From Arthrobacter woluwensis (GTDB taxonomy: Bacteria > Actinomycetota > Actinomycetes > Actinomycetales > Micrococcaceae), in contig NZ_FNSN01000003.1 in the NCBI RefSeq assembly GCF_900105345.1, forward strand, positions 2,356,001-2,420,000: DNA of 64,000 nucleotides, read 5' to 3'. Below are positions 42,138 through 51,716 of this stretch, in pieces. The notes beneath the pieces were generated by a model. It was not told the origin of the DNA. It saw only the letters and a program-made list of their open reading frames with translations, and made no database searches. Positions within the stretch are counted from its first letter, which is position 1; every line of letters begins with the position of its first letter. A program made the position numbers and the translations under genes.

Positions 42138-43508
42138 TCATGCCGGATCCGCCACCGGACGCCGGGTTCTCGTGACAGTGAACTTCTTGTTACGGCCCAT
42201 GATGGCGGTGGGACCCACGTGTTTCTCCAGCGCCGGGACATATCCGAGATGACTGTTCCATACGGTCCAGAGCTCACCGCCCGGCGTGAGAACGTCGGCG
42301 GCGGCACGGAACAGCTTCAGCGCCGCCCCCGCGTGCACGCTGTGGCCCAGGTGGAACGGCGGGTTCAGCAGGATCAGCTCAGCCGAGGCGGGCGGGAAAC
42401 CCTCGAGTGCGTCCGTGTGGACGGCAAGGACCCGGTCGCCCACGCCGTGAGCGCCGGCAGTGAGACGGGCGCTCCGCACCGCAGCCGCGGAGACGTCGCA
42501 CGCGACCACTCGCACCTCAGGCTGAGAGGCCGCGAGCAACGTCGCGAGCACACCTGATCCGCAGCCGAGATCGACGGCGGTGCTGACGCGCGGCATCCGC
42601 GGCAGGAACTCCAGAAGGAACCGCGTGCCGATGTCCACCCTCGCGCCGGCGAAAACGGCGCCGTGCGCATGAACCTCAAGGGACAGATCGCCGTCCCTCC
42701 CGAGGCCCTCATGGAATTCCCGTGCCGGGAAGGACGACGAGCCGCGGCCGGGGTCCTGCTTCTGGCCCGGATCTCGCGTGGCGTCCGGTTCACCGGCGGT
42801 CCGGCGGGGCACTTCCGCAGCCGCGTCCCGGTCAGCAGCCGTTGCCCGATCCAGAGCCCCGTCCGGAGCCGTGTCCGGTTCCGCGTTCGGGCCAGGGCCC
42901 ACCGCCCTCAGCACCCGTGCCTTGCCCTTGGCCAGGCTGGCCGTGACGGTCCCGAACTCCGCACCGAGGACCTCATTCATCGACAGCGTCATGTGCTTGA
43001 CCATGCCTGCTGCCAGGACCACGACGCCGGGGTGCGCGTGTTCCGCGATCGCTTCGCTCAGTTCCGCCAGTTCCGCGAGGTTCTTGGGCAGGCGCAGCAG
43101 GACCAGGCGGGCTCCCCCGAGCAGCTCCGGACCGTAGAGGGCAGAGGAGGATTCGTCGTCGCGGATCCTGGTGAACCCCGTGATGCCGAGCCGGCCCGCA
43201 TTCGCCTCCAGCGCTGCCTCGCCGGTGGCCAGATCCTGCCAGACCCTGAGCCCGGCCACGGCGGACTGGCCTCCCTCCGGGGATTCCGCCAGCAACGGCA
43301 GAGCGATCGCACCATAGCGGTCACCGATCACCACGAGACGCGGATCGTCGACTCCCTCGGCCCACAAGCGGTCCAGCTCCGAGGCCGCGTGTTCCAGCAG
43401 GAGCCGGTCCGCTGCGTCGAAGGCCTGGAGATTCTCCGCGTCGACGTCGGGCCAACGGCTCAGCAATCGGTGGAGCGGTTCAGGATTCACAAGATTCATA
43501 ATGTTCAC
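42138..43508 (-). CDS. RlmG/RsmC-like class I methyltransferase
   Basis: A 456-residue SAM-dependent methyltransferase of the 23S/16S rRNA guanine-N2 type. The N-terminal MTase-like domain (about 1-205) is followed by an unusually long low-complexity linker (about 206-270, rich in Pro, Asp, Ala and Arg) and the catalytic domain with VDLGCGSGVLATLLAASQPE (SAM loop), RVVACDVSAAAVRSARL, and LILLNPPFHLG (the NPPF active-site motif). The length and layout fit RlmG; the target base is inferred. Two starts are close (ATG 43508 and 43499). It is 16 bp downstream of the phosphatase gene, probably an operon. Confidence 0.85.
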   Translation of the reverse strand: MNIMNLVNPEPLHRLLSRWPDVDAENLQAFDAADRLLLEHAASELDRLWAEGVDDPRLVVIGDRYGAIALPLLAESPEGGQSAVAGLRVWQDLATGEAALEANAGRLGITGFTRIRDDESSSALYGPELLGGARLVLLRLPKNLAELAELSEAIAEHAHPGVVVLAAGMVKHMTLSMNEVLGAEFGTVTASLAKGKARVLRAVGPGPNAEPDTAPDGALDRATAADRDAAAEVPRRTAGEPDATRDPGQKQDPGRGSSSFPAREFHEGLGRDGDLSLEVHAHGAVFAGARVDIGTRFLLEFLPRMPRVSTAVDLGCGSGVLATLLAASQPEVRVVACDVSAAAVRSARLTAGAHGVGDRVLAVHTDALEGFPPASAELILLNPPFHLGHSVHAGAALKLFRAAADVLTPGGELWTVWNSHLGYVPALEKHVGPTAIMGRNKKFTVTRTRRPVADPA

Positions 43509-43524
43509 AGAAACTCACATGCCA

Positions 43525-44301
43525 TCATTCGGAAGAGTCATCCTGCAGAAGCGCAGCCCGGAGCGCCTCGAGTTCCGCATCACTCAGACCGTGGCGCCCG
43601 AGGTAGCCTGCGCCCCCGCCGAAGTCCGCGTCGAGCAGGTCAAGGGTCTCCAGCATCGCGGAGGCCGGGCTCCCGCCCGCGATGGCCAGGATCTGCTCCG
43701 TGAGCGGAACCCCCATCTTGCCCAGGAGCGCCTTGACGCCCTCGATCCATTCCCCGGCCAGGTTGGCCTCGGTACCGGCGTAGTCGGCCACGATCACGTC
43801 GCGATCGACGCCCACGGCGTCCAGCAGCAGAGCCACCATGACGCCGGTGCGGTCCTTGCCCGCGGTGCAGTGCACCAGCGTCGAACGCCCTTGGGAGGCG
43901 TTGGCGGTGACGCTGCGTGCGAGACTCACCGCCACGGAGCCGCCCTGCGCCAGGATCATCCGGTACAGGCCGGGCAGCGTCGGGAGGTCCCGTAACGAGG
44001 CCCCCAGTGCTCCGGCCAGGACATTGCCGCGGAGCACTTCCAGATCGAGACCCGCCAGGGCGCTGGGCGCGTGGAGCACCTCGTCGTCATCCCGGAGATC
44101 CAGGACCGTGGCGACCTTCAGCTCCCGCAGGAGACCCCTGCCCTCGTCACTCAGGAGGTGGAGTGCGTCGGAGCGGAAGAAGATGCCCTCCTTGGTGCGC
44201 CGCTTTCCGGCCGGCAGGGATCCCAGCCCACGGAAGTTGTAGGTCTTGGGCAAGGGGACGGCCTGGCCGATCAACGAATGGGCTCCTTCACTCGGCTTCA
44301 T
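43525..44301 (-). CDS. Tyrosine-protein phosphatase (PTP, MptpB-like)
   Basis: A 258-residue cytoplasmic phosphatase. The P-loop HCTAGKDRTGVMVALLLDAV (about 145-164) has Cys and the closing Arg/Thr of the family seen in MptpB-type and Tyr_phosphatase3 proteins. Upstream comes TYNFRGLGSLP and EGIFFRSDALHLLSDEG. Some family members also act on phosphoinositides or phosphoserine, so the in vivo substrate is unknown. A perfect palindrome GCAGTTAACTGC lies 3-14 bp before the ATG. The gene is just upstream of the RlmG-like methyltransferase. Confidence 0.9.
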   Translation of the reverse strand: MKPSEGAHSLIGQAVPLPKTYNFRGLGSLPAGKRRTKEGIFFRSDALHLLSDEGRGLLRELKVATVLDLRDDDEVLHAPSALAGLDLEVLRGNVLAGALGASLRDLPTLPGLYRMILAQGGSVAVSLARSVTANASQGRSTLVHCTAGKDRTGVMVALLLDAVGVDRDVIVADYAGTEANLAGEWIEGVKALLGKMGVPLTEQILAIAGGSPASAMLETLDLLDADFGGGAGYLGRHGLSDAELEALRAALLQDDSSE

Positions 44302-44303
44302 GT

Positions 44304-44315
44304 GCAGTTAACTGC
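44304..44315. promoter_or_regulatory. Palindrome GCAGTTAACTGC at phosphatase promoter
   Basis: A 12-bp perfect palindrome overlapping the likely -10 (TTAACT on the minus strand) directly before the ATG. A bound repressor here would block transcription. Confidence 0.45.
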
Positions 44316-44378
44316 GGAAGTCCCCTCGCGGTTCCGGCCCGGAACGGACCCGACCACGAGAGGACTTCACACCCGACC

Positions 44379-45689
44379 TCAGTCCAGGTAGTCCCGGAGG
44401 ACCTGCGACCGCGAGGGGTGACGCAGCTTGGACATCGTCTTCGATTCGATCTGGCGGATGCGCTCACGCGTGACGCCGTAGACCTTGCCGATTTCGTCTA
44501 AAGTCTTCGGCTGACCGTCGGTGAGCCCGAAGCGCATGGCCACCACACCGGCTTCGCGCTCGGACAGCGTGTCGAGCACCGAGTGCAGCTGCTCCTGAAG
44601 CAGGGTGAAGCTCACGGCATCGGCCGGAACCACGGCTTCGGAGTCCTCGATCAGGTCGCCGAACTCGGAGTCACCGTCCTCGCCCAGCGGCGTGTGCAGC
44701 GAAATCGGCTCGCGTCCGTACTTCTGAACCTCGACGACCTTCTCGGGCGTCATGTCGAGTTCCTTGGCCAGCTCTTCCGGCGTGGGTTCGCGTCCGAGGT
44801 CCTGCAGCATCTGGCGCTGCACGCGGGCCAGCTTGTTGATGACCTCGACCATGTGCACGGGGATGCGGATGGTGCGTGCCTGGTCCGCCATGGCGCGGGT
44901 GATGGCCTGACGGATCCACCAGGTGGCGTACGTGGAGAACTTGAAGCCCTTGGTGTAGTCGAACTTCTCGACGGCACGGATGAGGCCGAGGTTGCCTTCC
45001 TGGATCAGGTCCAGGAACAGCATGCCGCGACCGGTGTAGCGCTTGGCCAGGGAGACCACGAGGCGGAGGTTGGCCTCCAGGAGGTGGTTCTTGGCACGCT
45101 TGCCGTCGTGGATGATGAAGTCGAGTTCGCGGCGGTACTTGGGGTCCATGGTGTCCCCCTCGGCCGCGATCTTCTCCTCGGCGAAGAGACCGGCCTCGAT
45201 CCGGAGGGCGAGGTCGACCTCCTGCTCGGCGTTGAGGAGGGCCACCTTGCCGATCTGCTTCAGGTAGTCCTTGACCGGGTCGGCCGTGGCACCTGCCGAC
45301 ATGACCTGCTGGACGGGTGCATCGTCATCGCTCGCGTCGGAGTAGACGAAACCGCTGCCGGTGGCCGCAGGCTTGGCAGCCGCCTCATCGACCTCGGCCG
45401 CGTCCGGCTCGACGTCCTCAGCGGGCTCTTCCTCCACGGCGTCCGAGGATTCATCCAGCTCGGAACCGGCAGCCTTACGGCCCCGGCCCTTCGGCGCGGC
45501 ATCGCTCTTCTTGGCAGCCGGGCGCCGCGTCGCGGGGGCGGAATCATCCTGCCCGGCGGCAGCCTCGGCTTCCTTCTTGGCCTTGTTCGCGGCGCGTGTG
45601 GCGGCAGCCTTGGCGGCGCGCGCCTTCTTCTTCTCCTCGTCAGTCAACTCGGCCTTCACGGCAGTTTCCTTCGTCGTGGGAGTGGTCAC
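44379..45689 (-). CDS. sigA: RNA polymerase primary sigma factor
   Basis: A 436-residue primary sigma factor. The N-terminus (about 1-115) is the long Lys/Ala-rich then acidic extension typical of actinobacterial HrdB/SigA. Region 1.2-2 starts [20 protein letters not shown], region 2.3-2.4 includes [20 protein letters not shown] and [20 protein letters not shown], region 3 has [15 protein letters not shown], and region 4.2 ends [20 protein letters not shown]. The GTG at 45689 has AAAGGG upstream. The promoter region holds a SigH/SigR-like element, consistent with hrdB control by a thiol-stress sigma factor in Streptomyces. Confidence 0.96.
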   Translation of the reverse strand: MTTPTTKETAVKAELTDEEKKKARAAKAAATRAANKAKKEAEAAAGQDDSAPATRRPAAKKSDAAPKGRGRKAAGSELDESSDAVEEEPAEDVEPDAAEVDEAAAKPAATGSGFVYSDASDDDAPVQQVMSAGATADPVKDYLKQIGKVALLNAEQEVDLALRIEAGLFAEEKIAAEGDTMDPKYRRELDFIIHDGKRAKNHLLEANLRLVVSLAKRYTGRGMLFLDLIQEGNLGLIRAVEKFDYTKGFKFSTYATWWIRQAITRAMADQARTIRIPVHMVEVINKLARVQRQMLQDLGREPTPEELAKELDMTPEKVVEVQKYGREPISLHTPLGEDGDSEFGDLIEDSEAVVPADAVSFTLLQEQLHSVLDTLSEREAGVVAMRFGLTDGQPKTLDEIGKVYGVTRERIRQIESKTMSKLRHPSRSQVLRDYLD

Positions 45690-46071
45690 AGAAACCCTTT
45701 CTAGCAGCGCCTGGCGGTGTCCCGGAGGGCAACACCACTATGACCCTGTCAAGTCCGTGCTGCCAGCGGCAGTTACTCCAGACCAGCAGAGCCTGTCTAA
45801 GACAACGCCACCGGCCTGTCGATTGTTCCCCGCAGCGTGTGACGGCCTCGGATGAACAACCTTCAAGTTCACGGACCCAACCGGGTCTCGGCTACTAGTC
45901 TCTCACGAAAAGGACGTGCCCCGCAGCACCGACGGGAGGATACCCCTTTCCAGGCCAGCTTCAAGGTGTTCTTCACCACACCGGAGCGGCGGCCGGATGC
46001 CGCGGTCCGGGGACGCCGCGTGGGTCCACCAGAGCCTTCTGCGCAGGTCAGACGAGGCAAGGGGCGTCGCT
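45690..46071. promoter_or_regulatory. sigA upstream region
   Basis: About 380 bp between the DUF4192 3' end and sigA. It contains the SigH-like promoter at 45803-45829 and a TTGACA (minus strand, 45747-45752) without a convincing -10. Otherwise no gene is seen. Confidence 0.6.
45803..45829 (-). promoter_or_regulatory. SigH/SigR-like promoter of sigA
   Basis: On the minus strand GGAAC (45825-45829), exact 17-bp spacer, CGTTG (45803-45807), matching the SigH/SigR consensus SGGAAC-N17-SGTTG. It would give a leader of about 105 nt. Confidence 0.6.
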
Positions 46072-47424
46072 TCAGACCCCGCGTTCCGACCCCGGCGTCA
46101 TGTCCTGCCCGTCGTCCGGCCGGTCCAGGGGCCGTCTCCAGCTGCTGTGCCGCTTGCTTGCCCAGCCGCTCAGCGCCCCGCTCAGGATCATCCGATACAG
46201 CAGCGACGCCAAACGGTGATCCGGCTCCACTGCCAGAGCCCGCTCGAGCAGCGCGGAGGCCTGACTTCCCCGACCTCGGCACCACTCGACCCAGGCCAGG
46301 CCGGTCAGCACCGCTGCGGGAGGGCGGTCCCCGGCTCGATGGACGATTTCCTGGAGGACTCCGGCGAACCGGTTCATCCGGTCCCAGTCCGGACCCGACC
46401 CGCTCTCGGCCACGAACACCTCGCCGAAGATCCCCAGCCAAGGGGCGACCGCCCTTCCGTCGGGCGAGTCACGCCCGTCCTGCGAGCGCAGGCCGTGGTC
46501 GACGTGATGACCCGGTCCGGCGTGCGCAGCCGGTCCTACAGCACCGGCCAGGACCGCTTCGGCGGCCCGCCCGCCTTCGTACGCGGTACGCCATGAAGAA
46601 CCCGCGGACACATAGACGGCGTCGCGGAGCGACGGTTCCTCAAGCGTCCGGCACAGCACTTCAACGCTCACCGGTTCCGTTCTGACGGACTCCGCGCCGG
46701 CCGTTCGGCCACGTCCCCCGTCTGCCCAGGAGCCTGAACCGTCGAGGAACGGCTCCCAGCACTCCAGCACTTCCAGGAGGGTCAGGGACGTTGCGGCGTG
46801 ATGGCCGGTGTCCGCCGAGGCAGGCGGACCCGCCCTCCCCACGGACCCGGCCGGCCCACGGGAGGCCGGCACGGTGCGACTCTCCTTCGGCCGGGATCCT
46901 GTGACCGGATGGGGATCCACCGCACTTCCCTGGTAGACCAGCTCCGCGGCCAGCCGGGAGTCCCGGATGAGGTCGAGCGGATGCATGCCGCCGTCGTCGC
47001 ATGGACCGCTTCCCGTCAGCGAACAGTCGGACTCGCGGCAGCCCGACCCGTTCCAGCCGTCCGCGCCCACGAGCCACAACTCGTGCACCGGCCGACCTGC
47101 CTGGCTGAGAACCCATGTCAGGAGCGCCATCAGTTCAGCACGCTCGTGCCGGACGTCGGCGACCCCGCCCGGCTGGAACATCGCGACGAAGGTGCTGTCG
47201 GCAGAGGTGTCGTGCTCCAGATAGCTGAGGACCGCACGCACGTAGGCGAGAAGCGATGTTCCTGACTGCCTGCGGTCCGGCAGGTCGACGCGGAGGGTCG
47301 CCCCGATGCGCCCGGACCGGGCCGTGAGGCAGACGAGCGAATCCTGCGGCCAGAATCCGATGGCGTGAGGGATGTACGCCAAGATGTCCTCCGGACCCCT
47401 GGCGGTCAGCGATGCGGTGTTCAT
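46072..47424 (-). CDS. DUF4192 domain-containing protein
   Basis: A 450-residue actinobacterial protein. The start MNTASLTARGPEDILAYIPH followed by AIGFWPQDSLVCLTARSGR is the DUF4192 pattern; GATLRVDLPDRRQ and HELWLVGADGW follow. The C-terminal part has a TPR-like segment (LAWVEWCRGRGSQASALLER, ALAVEPDHRLASLLYRMI). Function is unknown. Between them is a variable Ser/Arg/Pro-rich stretch. The ATG at 47424 has GGTGGAG upstream. It reads towards the sigA control region. Confidence 0.85.
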   Translation of the reverse strand: MNTASLTARGPEDILAYIPHAIGFWPQDSLVCLTARSGRIGATLRVDLPDRRQSGTSLLAYVRAVLSYLEHDTSADSTFVAMFQPGGVADVRHERAELMALLTWVLSQAGRPVHELWLVGADGWNGSGCRESDCSLTGSGPCDDGGMHPLDLIRDSRLAAELVYQGSAVDPHPVTGSRPKESRTVPASRGPAGSVGRAGPPASADTGHHAATSLTLLEVLECWEPFLDGSGSWADGGRGRTAGAESVRTEPVSVEVLCRTLEEPSLRDAVYVSAGSSWRTAYEGGRAAEAVLAGAVGPAAHAGPGHHVDHGLRSQDGRDSPDGRAVAPWLGIFGEVFVAESGSGPDWDRMNRFAGVLQEIVHRAGDRPPAAVLTGLAWVEWCRGRGSQASALLERALAVEPDHRLASLLYRMILSGALSGWASKRHSSWRRPLDRPDDGQDMTPGSERGV

Positions 47425-47559
47425 GACTCCACCTTCGGGCGGGAAGGAAGGTGGGGGCTGAGCGAACGTCCCTATGTGGATAGGGAGGCGCAGAGGGCCT
47501 GTGCGGTCGGCCGGAGAGGCCACGGACGCCTCGGCGCCTCACTCACCGAGTGCCGCGAC

Positions 47560-48885
47560 TCACCGGTTGCCGCGCCGCGAGCGCTCCCAGAGCACGCGGG
47601 CCAGGGGGCGGGGCGTGATGCCGGCCGCCTGACGGGCCCGCCGTCGGACCACCGCCACGGCGATCATGCCCACCAGAAGGAAGAGCAGCTGCGTGGACAT
47701 GGCGATCCGGAACGGCTCGAGCCCGTACAGCTCCCCCCGGGAGAACCCGCTCGCATTGAGCAGATCGAGCACCAGTCCGATCACGTACATGCTCAGCAGG
47801 GCCGCCACGAAGCCGCCCACGTTGACGATGCCGGTGGCGGTGCCGATGCGCTCCACGGGGTTGGACGTCCGGGCGAAATCGAACCCGATCATGGAGGCCG
47901 GGCCGCCGATCCCCATCACCACGACCAGCGTGATGAGCAGCCACAGCGGGGCACGCCCCGGCCACAGGAGCACCGCCAGCCACCCCGCACCCGTGACGAG
48001 GGAGACCAGGAGGACCATCGAGGAACGCCGGACCGGATACAGGGACACGAACCTTCCGAAGAAGGGGCCGGAGACCATGGCCACCAACACGAACAGACTC
48101 ATGACGGCCGAGGCGGTCCCCCGGTCCAGTCCTTCGGCCGAGATGAGGAAGGGGTAGCCCCAGGCCATGGCGAACACGGTGCCCGCGAAAGGAGTGGTGA
48201 AGTGACTCCACAGCCCCAGACGGGTGCCGGGCTCGCGCCAGGATTCGGCTAAGGTATGACCGATCTGCCGGAGACCACCCGAGGACTGCGAGCGGGCCCG
48301 GCCCTGCGGCGTGTCCCGGAGCAGGGCGACCACCAGCACACAGGCCAGTGCGGACAGGGCCGCCAGTGACAGGAAGGCGGGCGTCCACGCCGTGGAGTGC
48401 AGGAGCAAGGCGAACGGGATGACGCTGACGAGCTGTCCGAGCTGCCCCACCATACCGGTGAACTGCGTCATGAGCGGCACGGTCCGGGCCGGGAACCAGG
48501 CGGGGATCAGCCGCAGCACGGACACGAAGGTCGCCGCGTCGCCGGCGCCGACCAGCACGCGACCGACGACGCCGGCCGCGACCGAGTCGGCGGCCGCCAG
48601 CTGCGCCTGCCCCAGGAACATGAGGAACGCGCCCATGGCGATCATGTTGCGGGGGCCGAGCCGGTCCACCAGCACCCCCACCGGGATCTGGAGGCCCGCG
48701 TACACGAGGAGTTGCAGCACGGAGAACGCGGAGATCGCCGCGGCGCTGGCGTGGAACCGGTCGGTGGCCTCGAGCCCCGCGACCCCGAAGGAGGTCCGTT
48801 GTGTCACCGCCACCAGATAGGCGAAGACTCCGATACCCCACATCACCCAGGACCGCACGCTGCTCACGGGTCCATTCTTCCGCAT
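47560..48885 (-). CDS. MFS transporter
   Basis: A 441-residue major facilitator with 12 predicted helices. Seen are GIGVFAYLVAVTQRTSFGVA in helix 1, QIPVGVLVDRLGPRNMIAMG (loop 2-3 motif), and a long central loop around RDTPQGRARSQSSGGLRQ. The general shape resembles nitrate/oxalate-formate or sugar-phosphate antiporter-type MFS; the substrate cannot be named. The start is uncertain: ATG at 48885 is used, with GTG at 48846 a close alternative. It lies between DUF4192 and the PAC2 gene, same direction. Confidence 0.85.
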   Translation of the reverse strand: MRKNGPVSSVRSWVMWGIGVFAYLVAVTQRTSFGVAGLEATDRFHASAAAISAFSVLQLLVYAGLQIPVGVLVDRLGPRNMIAMGAFLMFLGQAQLAAADSVAAGVVGRVLVGAGDAATFVSVLRLIPAWFPARTVPLMTQFTGMVGQLGQLVSVIPFALLLHSTAWTPAFLSLAALSALACVLVVALLRDTPQGRARSQSSGGLRQIGHTLAESWREPGTRLGLWSHFTTPFAGTVFAMAWGYPFLISAEGLDRGTASAVMSLFVLVAMVSGPFFGRFVSLYPVRRSSMVLLVSLVTGAGWLAVLLWPGRAPLWLLITLVVVMGIGGPASMIGFDFARTSNPVERIGTATGIVNVGGFVAALLSMYVIGLVLDLLNASGFSRGELYGLEPFRIAMSTQLLFLLVGMIAVAVVRRRARQAAGITPRPLARVLWERSRRGNR

Positions 48886-48963
48886 GTGCCCGGACCCGCC
48901 GGGCATGGCCGGGCTGAGGACCTGGTCACGCCCTCCGGGCGGCGTCCGCCCAGGGCCTCCCGC

Positions 48964-50016
48964 TCAGGCGCCGCCGGGCAGATGGCCGCGCCCGGCCGTG
49001 CCGTCCTCCGCGTCGCTGCCGGCGTCCGGCCCGCTCCCGGACCCGGCGTCGTCGTCGTCATCCTGACTCAGCAGTTCCTGCGCCAGGTACGCCTCCACCG
49101 CGGCGCCGAGGGATTCGGCGCTGGGCAGTTCGTCGTTCTCGTCCGCGAGCAGGGAGCGGCGCACGGTGTTCTCGCTGTGCTGGTCGTACCGCTCTTCGAG
49201 GTTGCGCACCACCTGCTGCACGTCCTCGCTGGCTTCCACCTGTTCGGCGATCTGCCGGGCGACGTCCCGCGCGACCTCCCGCAAACGGTCGGAGGGCAGC
49301 ATGAGGTTCGCGGCGGCGCCCAGGTATTCCATGCCGGCGACGGCGGCCTGCGGGTACTCCGCGTCGGCGACGTAGTGCGGCACATGGATCACGTACCCCG
49401 CCACGTTGCGCTTGGCGGCGATCAGCTTCAGTTCCAGGACATGCCCGATCGCGGCGGGGAATTCGACGGTCGGCCGCCACACCGAGATGCCCTCGATGAG
49501 CTCGGGCCGGTTCCCGTGCACGGTCACGCCGACGGGACGGGTGTGCGGCACCGGCATGGGGATCGCGTGGACCCAGGTCACCAGGTTCACGTCGAGCTGC
49601 TCCACGAGGCCCACGACCGCACGGGCGAACCGTTCCCACTGGAGATCGGGTTCGAAGCCCGCCAGGAAGAGGAACGGCGTGCCGAGCGGATCCTCCAGCA
49701 CGTACAGCGCGAGCCGCGGCGGAGCGTAGTCCTGCAAGTGGTCCTCGGCGAACGTCAGATGCGGGCGCCGGGAGCGGTAGTCGAGAAGCTGATCCGCGTC
49801 GAAGACGGCGACCGGACGGACCGACGGCGAATCGAGGAGCTCACCGGAGATCTGCCGGACCACGTGTCCCGCGTCGGCGAACCCGGTGAAGGCCATGAGC
49901 AGGTTGAGCCCCTTCAGGGACGGGTCCTGCAGCAGCTCGTCATCCGCACGGTAGAGCCCGGCAGGATCCAGCAGCGCTCCATACGTCTGGTCGAACAAAG
50001 TACCCCTCCACACCAT
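48964..50016 (-). CDS. PAC2 family protein (proteasome assembly chaperone-like)
   Basis: A 350-residue PAC2-domain protein. Conserved stretches are LNLLMAFTGFADAGHVVRQI, RPHLTFAEDHLQDYAPPRLA and VTWVHAIPMPVPHTRPVGVT, followed by VHVPHYVADAEYPQAAVAGM. The last part is coiled-coil-like and acidic (SQDDDDDAGSGSGPDAGSD). In actinobacteria with proteasomes such proteins may help assembly, but direct evidence is lacking. ATG at 50016 is preferred over an in-frame codon at 50034. No clear ribosome binding site. Confidence 0.85.
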   Translation of the reverse strand: MVWRGTLFDQTYGALLDPAGLYRADDELLQDPSLKGLNLLMAFTGFADAGHVVRQISGELLDSPSVRPVAVFDADQLLDYRSRRPHLTFAEDHLQDYAPPRLALYVLEDPLGTPFLFLAGFEPDLQWERFARAVVGLVEQLDVNLVTWVHAIPMPVPHTRPVGVTVHGNRPELIEGISVWRPTVEFPAAIGHVLELKLIAAKRNVAGYVIHVPHYVADAEYPQAAVAGMEYLGAAANLMLPSDRLREVARDVARQIAEQVEASEDVQQVVRNLEERYDQHSENTVRRSLLADENDELPSAESLGAAVEAYLAQELLSQDDDDDAGSGSGPDAGSDAEDGTAGRGHLPGGA

Positions 50017-50213
50017 CCGGCCCCCGGCCGGCAATCGTCGTCCTGATTGATTTACTGCTCAACGTTCGGGGACGCCCTGGCATTCCCGCACAGGTCATCC
50101 ACCAGTGTCACGGGCTACGATCTTAGATGGTGAAGGACGCCACATCGCGTCCGCACCATTGAACATGTGCGACAAGGATGTCCACCCGTACACCAGAAGT
50201 GAGGCAGGAACTC

Positions 50214-51716
50214 GTGGCCAAGAGCAACGAAGTCACCCTTGAAACAGTCAGCGGCGATCTGCGGAAGAAGCCCAGCGACGTCGTGGTCATCGGCGTCCGT
50301 CAGGGCAGGGAGGGCCCGGAACTCGCCGCCAGCCCCCTGAGCGCCAAGGCGTCCGAGGCCATCCAGTCCTCCCTGGCTCTGCTCGGCGTCACGGGCGCCG
50401 CGGATCAGCTGCACCGGCTGCCCGGCGTTCCCGAGCTGGGCGCCGAGGTCATCGCCCTGGCAGGCCTGGGCAAGAAGGACGACGCCGAGTCGCTCCGCCG
50501 CGCCGCCGGCTCGGCCGTGCGCCAGCTCGCCGGCGCCGCCACGGTGACGCTCGCCCTCCCCGCGCAGGACGAGGCCGCTCTCGCCGCGATCGCCGAAGGC
50601 GCCGCGCTCGGGGCCTACGCGTTCCACGAGTTCCGCTCCACCCGCGACGGGCTCAAGGCGCCCGTCGCCACCGTGCGCATCCACAGCGAGCTCGCGGGCA
50701 GCCCGGCGGCGAAGGCCGCACTGAAGAAGGCCGCCGTCGTCGGCCGCTACGTCAACGCGACCCGCGACCTCGTGAACCAGCCGCCGAACGCCCTGTACCC
50801 CGAGACGTTCGCGGCGGCCGCGAAGGATGCCGCGAAGTCACTTCCCGTCAAGGTGACCGTGTGGGACGAGAAGCGCCTCGAGAAGGAGGGCTTCGGCGGC
50901 ATCCTGGGTGTCGGCAAGGGCTCCGCCCGTCCCCCGCGCCTGGTGAAGGTCGAATACGCGCCTGCCAAGGCGCAGGCCCACGTGGCCCTCGTCGGCAAGG
51001 GCATCACCTTCGACACCGGCGGGATCTCCCTGAAGCCGCCGGCGAACATGGACGAGATGAAGAGTGACATGGCGGGCGCCGCCACGGTCCTCAACGCCGC
51101 TCTCGCCGCCGCCGAACTCGGCCTGCCGGTCAAGGTCACGGCCTGGCTCTGCATCGCTGAGAACATGCCCGGCGGCAACGCTCAGCGCCCCTCGGATGTC
51201 ATGACCATCTTCGGCGGCAAGACCGTCGAGGTGCTGAACACCGACGCCGAGGGCCGCCTCGTCATGGCGGACGGCCTCGTGGCCGCGAGCCAGGAGCAGC
51301 CGGACGTGGTGATCGACGTCGCGACCCTGACCGGCGCGCAGCTCATCGCGCTGGGCGACCGCACCGCCGGCCTCATGGGCGACGAGGGCGTCACCGACGC
51401 GCTCAAGGCCTCCGCGGACGCCGCGGGCGAGCTCATGTGGGCCATGCCGATCCCCGAAGAACTGCGGCCGACCCTCGACTCCGAAGTGGCCGACCTCGCC
51501 AACATCGGGGCCCGGCACGGCGGCATGATGACCGCCGCCGCCTTCCTGCGGGAGTTCGTCGGCGAAGATGCCACGGGAGAGCCCATCTCCTGGGCCCACA
51601 TCGACATCGCCGGCCCGTCCTTCAACAACGGCTCCCCCTACGGCTACACGCCGAAGAAGGCCACCGGCATGGCCGTCCGCACGCTGGTCGAGTACGTGGC
51701 GGGCCTGGCCTCCTGA
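50214..51716 (+). CDS. pepA: Leucyl aminopeptidase (M17)
   Basis: A 500-residue two-metal aminopeptidase that removes N-terminal residues from peptides. The catalytic domain shows VGKGITFDTGGISLKPPANM (metal and Lys), the signature NTDAEGRLVMADGL, and GEPISWAHIDIAGPSFNNGS. The N-terminal domain has the usual PepA fold. The GTG at 50214 is chosen because GAGGCAGGA lies 5-6 nt upstream; an in-frame ATG at 50178 lacks a ribosome site. It is followed by a large stem that probably ends transcription before the lpd promoter. Confidence 0.95.
   Translation: MAKSNEVTLETVSGDLRKKPSDVVVIGVRQGREGPELAASPLSAKASEAIQSSLALLGVTGAADQLHRLPGVPELGAEVIALAGLGKKDDAESLRRAAGSAVRQLAGAATVTLALPAQDEAALAAIAEGAALGAYAFHEFRSTRDGLKAPVATVRIHSELAGSPAAKAALKKAAVVGRYVNATRDLVNQPPNALYPETFAAAAKDAAKSLPVKVTVWDEKRLEKEGFGGILGVGKGSARPPRLVKVEYAPAKAQAHVALVGKGITFDTGGISLKPPANMDEMKSDMAGAATVLNAALAAAELGLPVKVTAWLCIAENMPGGNAQRPSDVMTIFGGKTVEVLNTDAEGRLVMADGLVAASQEQPDVVIDVATLTGAQLIALGDRTAGLMGDEGVTDALKASADAAGELMWAMPIPEELRPTLDSEVADLANIGARHGGMMTAAAFLREFVGEDATGEPISWAHIDIAGPSFNNGSPYGYTPKKATGMAVRTLVEYVAGLAS

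Noticed and set aside
45747-45752. TTGACA as a vegetative promoter of sigA
   Set aside because: No -10 hexamer at 16-19 bp spacing.
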